Assembly (NCBI RefSeq): GCF_000968175.1
Contig: NZ_FO704551.1
Span: 186,001 to 250,000, forward strand
Length of the DNA stretch: 64,000 nucleotides
From: Xenorhabdus poinarii G6
GTDB taxonomy: Bacteria > Pseudomonadota > Gammaproteobacteria > Enterobacterales > Enterobacteriaceae
Reading direction: 5' to 3'
A program made the position numbers and the translations under genes. Below are positions 7,717 to 18,337 of this stretch, piece after piece (position 1 is the first letter of the stretch; every line of letters starts with the position of its first letter). A model generated the notes under the pieces. It did not search any database. It had not been told where the DNA came from and saw nothing but the letters and a program-made list of their open reading frames with translations.

Positions 7717-9375
7717 TTAAATGGTTGCATTTGGTTCAAAACAAGGCATTGTTGTATTGACCCTCGTGTCAACTAAACCTTTCCAAACCTTTCCATGCTT
7801 TATATTACCCCCAATAGACACTTCATAATCAAATTGAATAGTGCCTGGCGTTCCTGCAGGATAGTTAATTAGGTCACTGCAAGGTATATGCGTCATTATA
7901 TACTTTGTATTAGTCTTAGCATCGATATATGGTGCTTTGTTTGGTTGGTAGGATTGCTTAAACTTGCCGGTATTATCTTTCCCACCATCGGATGTAGCTA
8001 TATATACGGTTAATTTTGTTACTATAGCATTTAATGGCACGGCACTTTTATCTGTATCAGATTGCATTATTGCATTATTGCATTATTGCATTATTGCAAT
8101 ATTCAAACCTGTTCTTGAACCTGCGGGTTCTGAGCTATTTGGATAATACTTGAGGTTGTCATAATTAACATAAGTACCTGCCGGTACTGACTCCCCTAAA
8201 GCAGGGCCAAGGCTGGTATAAACTATACATGGATAATAATCTCTTACAACGTCTGGGTCTGGCTTAGGATTTGCTCCTCCCTGATAAGTTAATGGTTTAG
8301 GAATTGAAACTTCTATAGTCCCATTTTTCAAGATGACAATATACTTAAATAAGACAAATTTACCACGTGGAAACATATCATAAGGTAATTTAATATTATA
8401 ATGACCTAAATCTTTATCAGGGTCTTGGATTACCAGAGTATGTTCGGTCCTTTGTGTGCCGATATAGAAGACTATTATATCGCCTTCTTGTGCATTGTCA
8501 TATTTTGTTAATTTAACCCAAAAATGATCATCACCATCAGAAATTAAGTCCCCTGACTCAAAACCGTCAATATCTGGCCACCGTAGATAATCCAGCGATA
8601 TGATGTTAGAACCGATAGTGTAAACAGGTGTGGTGGCAGGTATAGGATAGAAAGTAGATTCTTGGCCTTCAATCACAGAAGATAAATGAAGCACTGTTGG
8701 TACAAGTTCTCATGAATAAAGATAAAATGCGACATTTCCACTGCTATCTGAGTTGATATAGAGTTTATCAACACCTTTATCTATTGTTGGTGTAACGACC
8801 TGATTAGATGTGGAATCAAAGATTAGAAATTTATTTAAGTTACCGGCTACATTATCAGTGATTAATACAGGAACACCTGATAATGGCTGGTGATCCGAAC
8901 CTTTTATGACAGTATGTACTTTTGTACAGTAAGTAGAGCCTGGTTTGGCAGGACAAGGTCCACCTGTTGCAGTAGGTGGTGTCGATGGCAAATCCAGATA
9001 TTTGTTGTCAACAGTAAGTATTAATGTTTCAGGATCAATGTCTTTTGGTGTGCATTGAAATGACACAGGTTCAAAACCAGGTACGTTTGTACTAACGGTA
9101 AATATTATTTTATCACCCGGTGGTATCTTACTATTAACGGATAGCCTAACAGTTATAGTTGCAGATAGTTTATTTTCATCGAAAGTTAAAGCAATATCCC
9201 TATTGAGGGTAACAATATTTTTTAGATTGCTAAACGTTATTATAGGTATAGCCATTGTGATCGCTGTTGTTGATTTTAATGTGATAGTTAATGGAAAAGA
9301 TTGCCCTTTTATTAAATCGGCATCCAGGTTTAAAGAAAAATCCATTTTTTTTGTTTCTATTGATTGTTTATTCAT
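7717..9375 (-). pseudogene. Ig-like repeat protein (paralogue 3), interrupted by two in-frame stops
   Basis: This is one continuous reading frame of about 553 codons, homologous end to end with the 538-aa paralogue. It is broken by TGA at 8712-8710 and by TAA at 8085-8083. The start at 9375 has a strong GAGG site 7 nt upstream. The frame is unchanged across both stops: the segments are 221, 203 and 116 residues and align to successive parts of the intact paralogues, with FYLYS at the first break and TGLNIAIMQ then SDTDKS at the second. The second stop arises inside an 8-bp tandem repeat; removing three units (24 nt) would fuse GLNIAIMQ directly to SDTDKS, as in the paralogues. The hallmarks LTYQGGA, RDYYPCIVYTSLG and VWKGLVDTR are present. 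It is either a pseudogene or a gene in an OFF state at the repeat, with an additional nonsense mutation. Confidence 0.8.
8061..8100. repeat. Octanucleotide tandem repeat (ATTGCATT) inside a coding frame
   Basis: Four perfect ATTGCATT units (8061-8092) are followed by one variant, ATTGCAAT (8093-8100). On the coding strand the unit is AATGCAAT. Any array with two or more perfect units places TAA in frame just after the first; an array with one perfect unit reads through without a stop. Each unit also contains an ATG. Short repeats with a unit length not divisible by three are the classic substrate for slipped-strand mispairing. Confidence 0.85.
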
Positions 9376-9609
9376 GCAATCACCTCAAGTTTTTAGATGT
9401 ATCAATTAATATGTAATTATAGGTTGAGGTAGGTTAAGTGCTTTAAAATGATATTTCCAATAAAAATAAGTTATTATTTGATAACTTATTTGTTTTGAAT
9501 TTAAATTTATGACGTAACAGGAGTCAATCTGCTATCCAAATAAGTAAGTGCACCATCGTTATTTTGGAAGATTCAGGTTACCATTTGTATGATAACCTGA
9601 ATATATCAA

Positions 9610-11214
9610 TTAATTATTATCGTCGTCAGGTGCATTCGCAGGAACAGTTTCAATTTCTGCTGACCAAATTTTGCTATATGATTTTTTCCCTTTATATGTA
9701 AACTCATAGGTAAACTTGATATTTCCCATTTCAATGTCATCAATAGATTGAATATTATAGAGATCATCGTAAGGAATATGAATTTCTGCATATAAGGTAT
9801 CATCCTTTTGCTTTTTGACTTCAGTTGGTGGGTATGAGATAATTTTATTAACATTTCCCGAGTTAATGTATGATGTTAAGGTTACTTGAGTACCTACTGG
9901 CACCCTACCTTCTGTAGGATCGTCAGTTCCCAATATTTGAATAAATAATCCAGTTCCTTCACCACCTGGATACTGAGTTATAGAATCTAAGTTGACTATA
10001 GTATGGTTTGGTATAATTGTATGCTGGGAGATTCCAAGACTGGTATAAACAATACAAGCTTGGTAATCCCTGTTTACTCTTTCGTCAGGGATATATGGTG
10101 TTCCTCCCATATAAGTTAATGGCAGAGACATGGATGTTAATGAATCACCTGATATTCTGACGATAACATAAGAAAAATGAGATAAAACTCCATATTCAAA
10201 TATTTGATAAGGGACATGGATGCTGGGCGTTCCTATATCATTTTGTATATCTTCAATCGTTTTAGAATAACCCGAATATTTAGCATTACCATCCCCCTTC
10301 GCTACGAGAAAGAAAACAACATCACCAGCTTTTGGCTTGCTATATTCACCTATTGTAACAAGAAAATTTTTCTGGCCATCAGAAGTTAAATTGCCGGGAG
10401 GGTAATACCCCACAATACTTGGAAATCGGGTGGAATGTTCAAAATCGACAGGCGGGCCGCCATAAATTGCATAAATAGGCTGAGAATAACCCTGCTGATA
10501 AATGCCTGGAATAGTAGACACTAACTGTATTCTTCCTGACAATAATTTTTGTGCATGAATATTAAAATAGACTTTCCCTTCGGAATCTGAATGTAATAAA
10601 AGACCTGTTTGATAATTAAGTGTAATAATAGGTATAGGATTTTGATCATTAGCATCAAAATAATCAAAGAGTTTTATCTTGCTTTCCTGCATTGATGATA
10701 TAAATATAGGCACATCAGACAGGGCATTTTTATTTTTTTTGTCATGTATGACAGTGTGTACTGCGGTTTTTGAATCACTTTCTGGATCAGTATTAGAGTA
10801 TGGCGATGTTAAATATACATTATCAACAATGAGATTTAATGTGTCATAGTCAATATCCTTCGCCTGACGTCGATATTGACGATCGATGAAACCGTCAACG
10901 GATTTTGCACTAATATCAAATGTAATATCTTCTCCATAATTTGTGGTGCTTTCAACAGAAAATAGAATGGTGACTGAAGCACTTTTATTATCCGGGCTGT
11001 TTATAAGAGGAATGCTAACAGATGAATTGATTGGGATATAGTCTTTAATATGAATGTTTTTTGATATATTATTAATTATAATAGATGCTGTAGGATCTAT
11101 AAGTGATGTTGACGTTATTTTAATGGTTAGTGGGAATGTTTGCCCAATGATAAGATCTCCATTTTCCCCTAAAGAATATGTTACGTTTGTTTGTGATTGT
11201 GCTGTTCCGTCCAT
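9610..11214 (-). CDS. Ig-like repeat protein without signal peptide (paralogue 4, intact)
   Basis: This encodes 534 residues from the ATG at 11214, chosen because GAGG lies 6 nt upstream. An in-frame ATG at 11226 would add four residues (MRFE) but has no ribosome site. The protein is homologous over its length to the other family members: DLIIGQTFPLTIKI near the N-terminus, YDTLNLIVDNVYL about residue 120, LHSDSEGKVYFNIHAQK in the middle, then PLTYMGGTPY, NRDYQACIVYTSLG, GTGLFIQI and a C-terminal KIWSAEIET. It has no signal peptide or transmembrane segment. Divergence from paralogues 1 and 2 is greater than that between those two, so this is an older duplicate. The function is unknown. Confidence 0.85.
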   Translation of the reverse strand: MDGTAQSQTNVTYSLGENGDLIIGQTFPLTIKITSTSLIDPTASIIINNISKNIHIKDYIPINSSVSIPLINSPDNKSASVTILFSVESTTNYGEDITFDISAKSVDGFIDRQYRRQAKDIDYDTLNLIVDNVYLTSPYSNTDPESDSKTAVHTVIHDKKNKNALSDVPIFISSMQESKIKLFDYFDANDQNPIPIITLNYQTGLLLHSDSEGKVYFNIHAQKLLSGRIQLVSTIPGIYQQGYSQPIYAIYGGPPVDFEHSTRFPSIVGYYPPGNLTSDGQKNFLVTIGEYSKPKAGDVVFFLVAKGDGNAKYSGYSKTIEDIQNDIGTPSIHVPYQIFEYGVLSHFSYVIVRISGDSLTSMSLPLTYMGGTPYIPDERVNRDYQACIVYTSLGISQHTIIPNHTIVNLDSITQYPGGEGTGLFIQILGTDDPTEGRVPVGTQVTLTSYINSGNVNKIISYPPTEVKKQKDDTLYAEIHIPYDDLYNIQSIDDIEMGNIKFTYEFTYKGKKSYSKIWSAEIETVPANAPDDDNN

Positions 11215-11982
11215 TTCAAACCTCATAGATAAAATAGTTAATATTTCATTATGTGTATTTTTATGATAAATATATCGGATTTTTTCTATCTATTATTTTT
11301 TGTAAAGGTGGCTTTTTCGTTCCATACCAGATATTTCAGTGCATAGAATATTATTCAAATATGATGAAATATAATGATAAATAGTTATCACTCGATGAAA
11401 AAATGTTATCAGGATATTTATTGAATATAATGACTATAAATTCAGGCATATAAATATATATAATCACATATTAAAGAGTTACCTGAACCTTAGATTTGTT
11501 ATTCAATAAATTTTGTCGTTCAGTGTCAGCCACTACATGTGGTCGGCATAAATACGCCAATAAAATATTGGCAAATTGGTTTGACAGTACCAGAATTGCG
11601 TCGGATGGTTTTGCCGGGTTATCCCGATATGGTGTCATATGTCAACAAACTGACCATTGACATCAATTTAATTACCAAATCATGTTGGTCGCCGTTGACG
11701 AAAAAGCATGACTTTTTCGGATGGGATGAAATTATCCGTTTGAAAGCATAACATCCTATTTTTATTGTGAAAATTTCGTTTCTGACTTGTCCGTCCGGTC
11801 GGCAATCCAACCCCCCCATTCCCCCGACAAACAAACTTTCAGAGTGATGCACCTCACATTTATTTCACTCTCTAGCCATAACGTGTAAAATAGCAGCATA
11901 TTTGTATTAGATGAATGTAACGGCATTCTGCTACGCAACATTTATATAATATTCTTTCAAATAGCTAAAACGGTAAAAATAC
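11215..11982. other. Gene-poor stretch between the island and typA
   Basis: A 768-bp interval at the boundary between AT-rich accessory DNA and the core genome. It should contain the minus-strand promoter of paralogue 4 and the plus-strand promoter of typA. The only open frame of note is a 70-codon plus-strand ORF at 11539-11751, listed separately. I see no RNA gene or inverted-repeat element here. Confidence 0.5.
11539..11751 (+). CDS. Short ORF of unknown origin, possibly a gene fragment
   Basis: A 70-codon ORF with a balanced composition and features such as TVPELRRMVLPGYPD that look protein-like rather than random. It may be a remnant of a longer gene. There is no convincing ribosome site and I do not recognise a family. 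It could equally be a chance ORF. Confidence 0.2.
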   Translation: MVGINTPIKYWQIGLTVPELRRMVLPGYPDMVSYVNKLTIDINLITKSCWSPLTKKHDFFGWDEIIRLKA

Positions 11983-13806
11983 TTGTCAATTAATAACTTA
12001 AGAAATATCGCCATTATCGCTCACGTCGACCATGGTAAAACCACGCTGGTTGATAAACTCCTGCAACAGTCAGGAACTTTTGATGAGCGTGCGACAACGA
12101 CTGAACGTGTGATGGATTCCAACGATCTGGAAAAAGAGCGTGGCATCACCATTCTTGCGAAAAACACCGCCATCAAGTGGAATGATTACCGTATCAATAT
12201 CGTAGATACCCCGGGTCACGCCGACTTTGGCGGTGAAGTTGAACGTGTAATGTCAATGGTAGACAGTGTTTTGCTGCTGGTTGATGCGATGGATGGCCCC
12301 ATGCCACAGACTCGCTTCGTTACTCAGAAAGCGTTTGCTCACGGTTTAAAACCGATCGTTGTTATCAACAAAGTTGACCGTCCGGGTGCCCGCCCTGATT
12401 GGGTTGTGGATCAAGTATTCGACTTGTTCGTCAACCTGGGCGCAACCGATGAACAGCTTGATTTCCCAATCATTTATGCTTCTGCACTGATGGGGATCGC
12501 AGGTAAAGAGCATACCGAAATGGCCGAAGATATGACGCCGTTATATCAGGCTATTATTGAACATGTTGAGCCACCTAAAGTTGACCTTGAAGGCTCATTC
12601 CAGATGCAAATTTCACAGCTGGATTACAACAACTATGTGGGTGTGATTGGTATTGGTCGTATCAAACGCGGTACGGTAAAACCAAACCAGAACATTACTA
12701 TTATCGATAGCGAAGGCAAAACCCGTAACGGTAAAGTCGGTAAAGTCTTCAGCCACCTGGGACTGGATCGTATCGAGTCAGATAAAGCAGAAGCCGGCGA
12801 TATCATCGCAATTACGGGTCTGGGTGATTTGAACATCTCCGATACCCTGTGTGAAGTTAATGCGGTTGAAGCATTGCCAGCACTGGCCGTTGATGAACCA
12901 ACCGTCAGTATGTACTTCTGTGTTAATACCTCTCCATTCTGTGGCCGTGAAGGTAAATACGTCACTTCCCGCCAGATCCTTGATCGCCTGAAAAAAGAGC
13001 TGGTTCATAACGTTGCATTACGTGTTGAAGAAACTGAAGATCCAGACGCATTCCGTGTATCTGGTCGTGGTGAGCTGCACTTGTCTGTTCTGATTGAGAA
13101 CATGCGTCGTGAAGGTTTCGAACTGGGGGTTTCCCGTCCAAAAGTGATTTTCCGCGAAATTGATGGCCGCAAACAAGAGCCATTTGAGCAGGTCACTTTG
13201 GATATCGAAGAGCAGCATCAGGGTGATGTGATGCAGGCTCTGGGTGAGCGTAAAGGTGATATGCGTGACATGCTGCCAGATGGCAAAGGCCGCGTTCGTC
13301 TGGATTACGTTATTCCAAGCCGTGGTTTGATTGGCTTCCGTACTGAATTTATGACCATGACTTCCGGTACGGGTCTGCTGTATGCAACATTCAGCCACTA
13401 TGATGACATCCGTCCGGGTGAGATTGGTCGCCGTCAGAATGGGGTATTGATTTCCAACGGTCAGGGCAAAGCGGTTGCTTATGCACTGTATAGTTTGCAG
13501 GAACGCGGTAAATTGTTCCTCGGTCACGGTACTGAAGTGTATGAAGGCCAGATCATCGGTATTCACTCACGTTCGAACGACCTGACAGTGAACTGTCTGA
13601 CGGGTAAAAAACTGACTAACGTGCGTGCGTCAGGAACGGATGAAGCAACAACCCTGTCCCCACATATTAAGAAAACCCTGGAGCAGGCTCTGGAGTTTAT
13701 CGATGATGATGAATTGGTCGAAGTGACGCCACAGTCAATTCGCCTGCGTAAACGTCATCTGACTGAAAATGATCGTCGTCGCGCAAATCGTAACAAAGAA
13801 ATTTAA
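11983..13806 (+). CDS. typA: Ribosome-associated GTPase TypA/BipA
   Basis: 607 residues, the same length as E. coli BipA and collinear with it. This translational GTPase binds the ribosome in an EF-G-like manner and is needed for 50S assembly and growth at low temperature or under stress. G1 is AHVDHGKTT at 13-21, followed by [17 protein letters not shown] (G3) and NKVDRPGAR (G4); the C-terminal end [10 protein letters not shown] is typical. The start codon is TTG at 11983: the next residues [17 protein letters not shown] fit the family N-terminus, and no nearby ATG does. The ribosome site is poor (GGTAAAAATAC), which with TTG suggests modest initiation. It is followed by a strong terminator, so it is probably monocistronic. 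Confidence 0.97.
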   Translation: MSINNLRNIAIIAHVDHGKTTLVDKLLQQSGTFDERATTTERVMDSNDLEKERGITILAKNTAIKWNDYRINIVDTPGHADFGGEVERVMSMVDSVLLLVDAMDGPMPQTRFVTQKAFAHGLKPIVVINKVDRPGARPDWVVDQVFDLFVNLGATDEQLDFPIIYASALMGIAGKEHTEMAEDMTPLYQAIIEHVEPPKVDLEGSFQMQISQLDYNNYVGVIGIGRIKRGTVKPNQNITIIDSEGKTRNGKVGKVFSHLGLDRIESDKAEAGDIIAITGLGDLNISDTLCEVNAVEALPALAVDEPTVSMYFCVNTSPFCGREGKYVTSRQILDRLKKELVHNVALRVEETEDPDAFRVSGRGELHLSVLIENMRREGFELGVSRPKVIFREIDGRKQEPFEQVTLDIEEQHQGDVMQALGERKGDMRDMLPDGKGRVRLDYVIPSRGLIGFRTEFMTMTSGTGLLYATFSHYDDIRPGEIGRRQNGVLISNGQGKAVAYALYSLQERGKLFLGHGTEVYEGQIIGIHSRSNDLTVNCLTGKKLTNVRASGTDEATTLSPHIKKTLEQALEFIDDDELVEVTPQSIRLRKRHLTENDRRRANRNKEI

Positions 13807-13850
13807 TTTCTGCGTGATGTTTTACCTGATGGCAGATTGATGTTGACGAG

Positions 13851-13881
13851 CTTAGGGTACTTCGGTGCCCTGAGTTTTTTT
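13851..13881 (+). terminator. Rho-independent terminator of typA
   Basis: The stem CTTAGGGTAC pairs with GTGCCCTGAG (with G-U pairs) around a stable TTCG tetraloop at 13861-13864, followed by TTTTTTT. It lies about 45 bp beyond the typA stop. Confidence 0.9.
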
Positions 13882-14058
13882 ATGCGATCCCTGCCGTAAT
13901 TTTATTATCCCGCCTTGAATTTCTGTTAGAACAGTCAGTTATACATTCAACAATAGATCATCAGTAACGTGATCCGCTTATTTTTTGTCTTCTCCTCCTT
14001 TTTTCTTCACAAAATTATGATAAAAGTACTAAATAGTGCGCGTTAGTCAGGAGGGGTT

Positions 14059-14676
14059 ATGCTGTATATTTTCGATATGGGTAACGTGATTATTGATATT
14101 GATTTTAAAAGAGCGCTCGCCGTTTGGAGTAATCTGAGTGGGACACCGCTGGCAATGCTGACCGCGAAATTTTCATTAGGGGATACTTTTGAAAAACATG
14201 AGTGCGGGCAAATCAGTGATGCTGAATTTGTAGAAAGAATGTGTGATGAAATGGATGTTTCACTCAGTTTTGAGCAATTTGCGGAAGGCTGGCATGCAAT
14301 ATTTATTGATGTCAGGAAAGACGTGATTGATTTAATGAACCAGTTGCGTGCCCAAGGGCATCGTGTGGTTATTTTGTCAAATACGAACCGTCTGCATTTT
14401 GAGTATTGGTCAGTGCATTATCCTGTAATTGCAGCATCCGCAGATTGTCTTTATTTATCTCAAGCATTGGGAATGCGTAAACCGGATCCTGATATTTTTA
14501 AATATGTGCTTGCAGCAGAAGGTGTCACTGCGGATCAGTCCATATTCTTTGATGATATTTTAGAACACGTTGAAGCAGCGAAAAAATCAGGTATCCATGC
14601 AATTCATGTGGCTGACCGACGTGTCATCCCGGATTATTTTAAGACACATGATTTCTCAATTCCCTCAAAAAATTAA
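14059..14676 (+). CDS. yihX: HAD-family alpha-D-glucose-1-phosphate phosphatase YihX
   Basis: 205 residues, close to the E. coli protein (199). YihX hydrolyses alpha-glucose-1-phosphate and related sugar phosphates in the cytosol. Motif I is FDMGNVIIDID at 4-14, motif II is VILSNTNRLH, motif III is the K of GMRKPDPDIF, and motif IV is FFDDILEHVEAA. AGGAGGGG precedes the ATG at good spacing. In E. coli yihX is followed by rbn (yihY) and then dtd. Here only about 206 non-coding bases separate it from dtd. Confidence 0.93.
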   Translation: MLYIFDMGNVIIDIDFKRALAVWSNLSGTPLAMLTAKFSLGDTFEKHECGQISDAEFVERMCDEMDVSLSFEQFAEGWHAIFIDVRKDVIDLMNQLRAQGHRVVILSNTNRLHFEYWSVHYPVIAASADCLYLSQALGMRKPDPDIFKYVLAAEGVTADQSIFFDDILEHVEAAKKSGIHAIHVADRRVIPDYFKTHDFSIPSKN

Positions 14677-14882
14677 CGCATTTCCTTGCCGGGATTTCAG
14701 CCGTGGGCAAGGGAAGCCGTTTTGTGGTTGCTGCATAATTTATCGCTATTGATACCTCCGGTAGATTTCAATTGTAGCCAGCAGAACAACATCATATACA
14801 TGGATTTCGTATCTGTGATTTTCTATCTGATACAGATAGTTAAACCGAATACCGATGACTAAACAGATAACAGGCAAGAAAA

Positions 14883-15320
14883 ATGATCGCATTGATTCAG
14901 CGGGTAACACAGGCAAAGGTAGTTGTTGAAGGTGAGACGATTGGCGAAATTGGGCAAGGGCTGCTGGTGTTACTGGGGGTTGAAAAAGACGACACGCCGC
15001 AGAAAGCGCAGCGTTTATGCGACAAGGTGATGGGATATCGGGTATTTAGTGATGAACTGGGAAAAATGAACCTGAATGTTCAGCAGGCCGAAGGGAGCTT
15101 GTTGGTTGTCTCCCAATTTACATTGGCGGCGGATACACAGAAAGGCTTAAGACCCGGCTTTTCTGGTGGTGCTGAACCGCAAAAAGCCGATGAACTTTAT
15201 CGCTATTTTGTTGAACAGTGCCGTAAAACAGGTGTAAAAACAGACATGGGAAAATTTGCAGCCGATATGAAGGTCAGTTTAACCAATGACGGGCCAGTGA
15301 CGTTCTGGTTGCAAGTATGA
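14883..15320 (+). CDS. dtd: D-aminoacyl-tRNA deacylase
   Basis: 145 residues, full length. It removes D-amino acids, and glycine mischarged on tRNA-Ala, from tRNAs to protect translation. Both signature motifs are intact: SQFTLAAD at about 78-85 and NDGPVTFWL at the C-terminus, the latter carrying the cross-subunit Gly-cisPro element. The start MIALIQRV is standard for the family. It lies upstream of fabY on the same strand, as in E. coli. Confidence 0.97.
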   Translation: MIALIQRVTQAKVVVEGETIGEIGQGLLVLLGVEKDDTPQKAQRLCDKVMGYRVFSDELGKMNLNVQQAEGSLLVVSQFTLAADTQKGLRPGFSGGAEPQKADELYRYFVEQCRKTGVKTDMGKFAADMKVSLTNDGPVTFWLQV

Positions 15321-15491
15321 GCGGGATGAAAGATGACAACGACGTGATTGTTCATCATAAGACCGCCTTTCAGTACGATACCGTTAAGACCATGCTTTTA
15401 ACATAATGCATTGAAAAAAATAAAATAAACCATAGCGTGCTGCATACGTTTCCCTGACGACACAATCACGACAAGAGAAGGGGCTGTATTT

Positions 15492-16409
15492 ATGTACCAT
15501 CTGAGAGTACCTCAAACAGAACAAGAGCTGGAAACCTATTACCAATTTCGTTGGGAGATGTTGCGTAAGCCGCTCCATCAGCCCATTGGATCAGAAAAGG
15601 ATGGTTACGATTCGATGGCTCATCATCAAATGGTGGTGGATGAATATGGTAAGCCGCTTGCTGTTGGGCGTTTATATATCAATGCGGACAATGAAGGCGC
15701 TATCCGTTTTCTGGCTGTCCATCACAATGTGCAGCGAAAAGGATTGGGAACACTGATTGCGATGGCACTGGAGTCTGTCGCCCGGCAGGAAGGTGTGAAA
15801 CGCATTGTTTGTAGCGCACGGGAAGAAGCCGTTAATTTCTTCGACAAATTGGGTTTTCAAAATCGGGGATTGATCAATGGGGCGAAAACGTCACAGATTA
15901 ATCATTATCTCATGTTTAAACCGATCATGAGCCTTGATGATATCTTGCACCGCCCTGATTGGTGCGCAGAGTTGCAACAAGCCTGGTATAAGCAAATTCC
16001 GTTAAGTGAAAAGATGGGGCTGCGGATCGTCCAATATACCGGGCAACGTTTTATCACCACGATGCCAGAAGCAGGAAACCAGAATCCCCACCAGACGATT
16101 TTCGCCGGTAGTTTATTTTCTCAGGCCACATTAACGGCATGGGGATTGATTTGGTTGTTGCTACAGGAGCGCCAATTGGGGGGGGATATCATTTTGGTCG
16201 ATGCCAATATTCGTTATCGGCAGCCGATTACCGGGCGTCCCAGTGCAACGGCAGATTTTAATAACATGAGCGGCGATCTTGCCCGTCTTGCCCGTGGCAA
16301 CAAAGCGCGGGTAAAAGTGGAAGTGCAGGTCAGCGGTGAACACGGCGTAGGTAGCGTGTTCACCGGTACTTATATTGTCCTGCCTCCCGAGCGTTTTGCT
16401 ACAACCTGA
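15492..16409 (+). CDS. fabY: FabY/YiiD (MadA-type) GNAT-thioesterase fusion
   Basis: 305 residues with an N-terminal GNAT acetyltransferase-like domain (about 1-140; acyl-CoA loop [14 protein letters not shown]) and a C-terminal YiiD-type thioesterase-like domain (about 165-300; [24 protein letters not shown]). The E. coli homologue YiiD has been linked to an alternative start of fatty acid synthesis and is also called MadA, a malonyl-ACP decarboxylase. I rely on family knowledge for this. A GGGG element precedes the ATG. Its 3' end overlaps the convergent yicH by 11 bp. Confidence 0.9.
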   Translation: MYHLRVPQTEQELETYYQFRWEMLRKPLHQPIGSEKDGYDSMAHHQMVVDEYGKPLAVGRLYINADNEGAIRFLAVHHNVQRKGLGTLIAMALESVARQEGVKRIVCSAREEAVNFFDKLGFQNRGLINGAKTSQINHYLMFKPIMSLDDILHRPDWCAELQQAWYKQIPLSEKMGLRIVQYTGQRFITTMPEAGNQNPHQTIFAGSLFSQATLTAWGLIWLLLQERQLGGDIILVDANIRYRQPITGRPSATADFNNMSGDLARLARGNKARVKVEVQVSGEHGVGSVFTGTYIVLPPERFATT

Positions 16410-18198
16410 TTTTGGCGCAGGTTTGCTTCTCTCCGGTTTGATGTTCCTCGGTGTGAGGGGCTGTTGTTGCGTGATGAGCTTCAGGGTTATCGACGGAAGA
16501 AGGTGTGGTTGGAATACAGCGACTCGTTGAGATCAAGCCTTGCTCAATAGATTGTGATTCTTTTTCTGATGATGTGTTTTCTGCCACTAATGTGCCGTTA
16601 ATGGTTTCTTTCACATTGTCAGCAGAGAGATCCCCCGTAATGGCGAGTGAAAAATTGCCCTCTCCCTGCATATTGAGTGGCACCCAACCCCATTGTGGCA
16701 AGATCCTGAAATCCGCATTCATCCCTTTGAAACTAAGATGAAAAGGCATTTGAGTGGTGTGCTGTTCAATGGTGCCTGTCGCTTGCAGTAGCCCTTCACC
16801 GGTAAAGCTATTCAATTTATTAATGCTGATTTTGTTATCCATGGCATGGAGTTGCAGATAAGGGCGGGCGACTTCGATTTTGTTAAATGTCCCTGCGGCC
16901 GCTTGCAGAGAAGCCTGGCCATGCCATAATCCCCATTGGCCATTTTTTAAGATATCCATATTGTCAATGTGCGCAGTCAGGGTTGTGAGCTGGAACGGGA
17001 AATCAGGATTGGTATCAATCAGTAGCGTATTATTGATATTAATATCATGAAGTTTTAGACCTGAAATCCATTCCGGCGCCGGTTGTTTGATCGCATTGAG
17101 CCATGTGGACGGCAGCACATAAAGTAGACCCGTCACAGAGCTGTTTTTAAGGGTCAGCAGCCGATTTTTACGATCCCATTCAGACTGGATATTGAACAAG
17201 CCTTTTTGATAATGGGTGGTCAGGTTATCAATAGCGAAAATGTCCCCTGAAAAACGGAATTTTCCAAGCGTGTCGCTGAACAGTTCATTGTCCAGCGTCA
17301 TGTTCATCACATTGAAGTCAATCAATCCATCGTTGGTCTCCCAGCTGCCATTGACCAATCCCAGATTTTTCATGGTGCTGCTCAGATAATCGACAGACCA
17401 GTTTTGTCCTTGCAGCTTGGCATTGGTGATGTTGAGATCGTTGACATATGTTGCCGGAAGCTGGCTGATTTTTTTCTTTAACTCGCTTAGCGTCATCGGC
17501 GTTTGCCAGCGAATGTCACTGATCAGAAGATTATTCCAATGCCAGCTATTGTCGGGTCGTTGTTGCCCATTACCCGACAGGAAGCCGCGCAAAAATGTTG
17601 CGCCGAAAGAGTCGATAGTGAGTGTTTGATTCTGATAATGGCCCTGTATTACCAAATTTTCAACCGGGATACCGTTGAAACGGAATGTACTGGCGCTGAA
17701 TTGATATTTTCCATGCCCAAACACGTTACCCACATCAGGAGACCAGGGCGTCATTCCACCCGTGATATTTTCTCCCTGAATGTGCGTATTGGCATTATCT
17801 AGCTGAACGTTCATCTGGTTCAGTTGCAGAATATCCGCCTGTAAGGGGAAAGGAAATGAGGCGCCGGACAATGTCACCGCGCCTTGTTGCAATGTCAGCC
17901 GGTGGAGGTTGTTGAGAGACAGTAAATGCGGCCATTTGAAATCGAGAGAAATGGTTTCGGCGGTGAGAGAGAAAGGCCCCTGTGTGTCACGAATATCAAC
18001 ATGATTAACGATTAAGGTCGCCGGTTGTAACCAGCTATGGCTGATGCTGTCGATGCTGACTTGATAATGCCCTTGTTTGTTGAGCCATTGGCTTAACTGT
18101 TTGGCTCCCCAATGCGTCTGAATAACCGCATAGATAACGATGATTGCTAAAACCAGCAATAATAGAAGAGCAACAAACGATTTCCCTAACCACCTCAT
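16399..18198 (-). CDS. yicH: AsmA-family inner-membrane/periplasmic protein YicH
   Basis: 599 residues. One N-terminal transmembrane helix (about 7-27) is followed by a long beta-rich periplasmic region ending in the AsmA C-terminal domain. AsmA-family proteins are implicated in phospholipid traffic between membranes. Similarity to E. coli YicH is clear, for example [31 protein letters not shown] and [19 protein letters not shown]. The last 40 or so residues are polar and His/Glu-rich and longer than in E. coli (569 aa). AGGTGAAATA-ATG supports the start at 18198. It lies downstream of xanP on the same strand with a 139-bp gap. Confidence 0.9.
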   Translation of the reverse strand: MRWLGKSFVALLLLLVLAIIVIYAVIQTHWGAKQLSQWLNKQGHYQVSIDSISHSWLQPATLIVNHVDIRDTQGPFSLTAETISLDFKWPHLLSLNNLHRLTLQQGAVTLSGASFPFPLQADILQLNQMNVQLDNANTHIQGENITGGMTPWSPDVGNVFGHGKYQFSASTFRFNGIPVENLVIQGHYQNQTLTIDSFGATFLRGFLSGNGQQRPDNSWHWNNLLISDIRWQTPMTLSELKKKISQLPATYVNDLNITNAKLQGQNWSVDYLSSTMKNLGLVNGSWETNDGLIDFNVMNMTLDNELFSDTLGKFRFSGDIFAIDNLTTHYQKGLFNIQSEWDRKNRLLTLKNSSVTGLLYVLPSTWLNAIKQPAPEWISGLKLHDININNTLLIDTNPDFPFQLTTLTAHIDNMDILKNGQWGLWHGQASLQAAAGTFNKIEVARPYLQLHAMDNKISINKLNSFTGEGLLQATGTIEQHTTQMPFHLSFKGMNADFRILPQWGWVPLNMQGEGNFSLAITGDLSADNVKETINGTLVAENTSSEKESQSIEQGLISTSRCIPTTPSSVDNPEAHHATTAPHTEEHQTGEKQTCAKIRL

Positions 18199-18290
18199 TA
18201 TTTCACCTCAGCTTAACCTTCCAATAGAAACTCTTTTATGCCGTAAAACGGGTTGTCACTCAATAGGTGATTCAGATAAAACATGATTTA

Positions 18291-18317
18291 TCCCTCCTGC
18301 GGATAACGCCGGAGGGA
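18291..18317. terminator. Hairpin after xanP
   Basis: TCCCTCC (18291-18297) pairs with GGAGGGA (18311-18317), with an inner GCG/CGC extension, about 21 bp beyond the xanP stop. There is no strong U-tract on the minus strand, so it may be an intercistronic hairpin between xanP and yicH rather than a full terminator. Confidence 0.45.
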
Positions 18318-18337
18318 AAATGCAGATAAAATAAAGG

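Noticed and set aside
8061..8100. Repeat array considered as a CRISPR
   Set aside because: The units are 8 bp and directly adjacent with no spacers; it is a simple tandem repeat.
7717..9375. Three separate small genes (116, 203 and 221 codons)
   Set aside because: All three lie in one frame and align to successive parts of the intact paralogues; the two downstream ORF starts have no ribosome sites.
13018..13566. 182-codon ORF opposite typA
   Set aside because: Antisense shadow of a highly conserved GTPase gene with no homology of its own or ribosome site.
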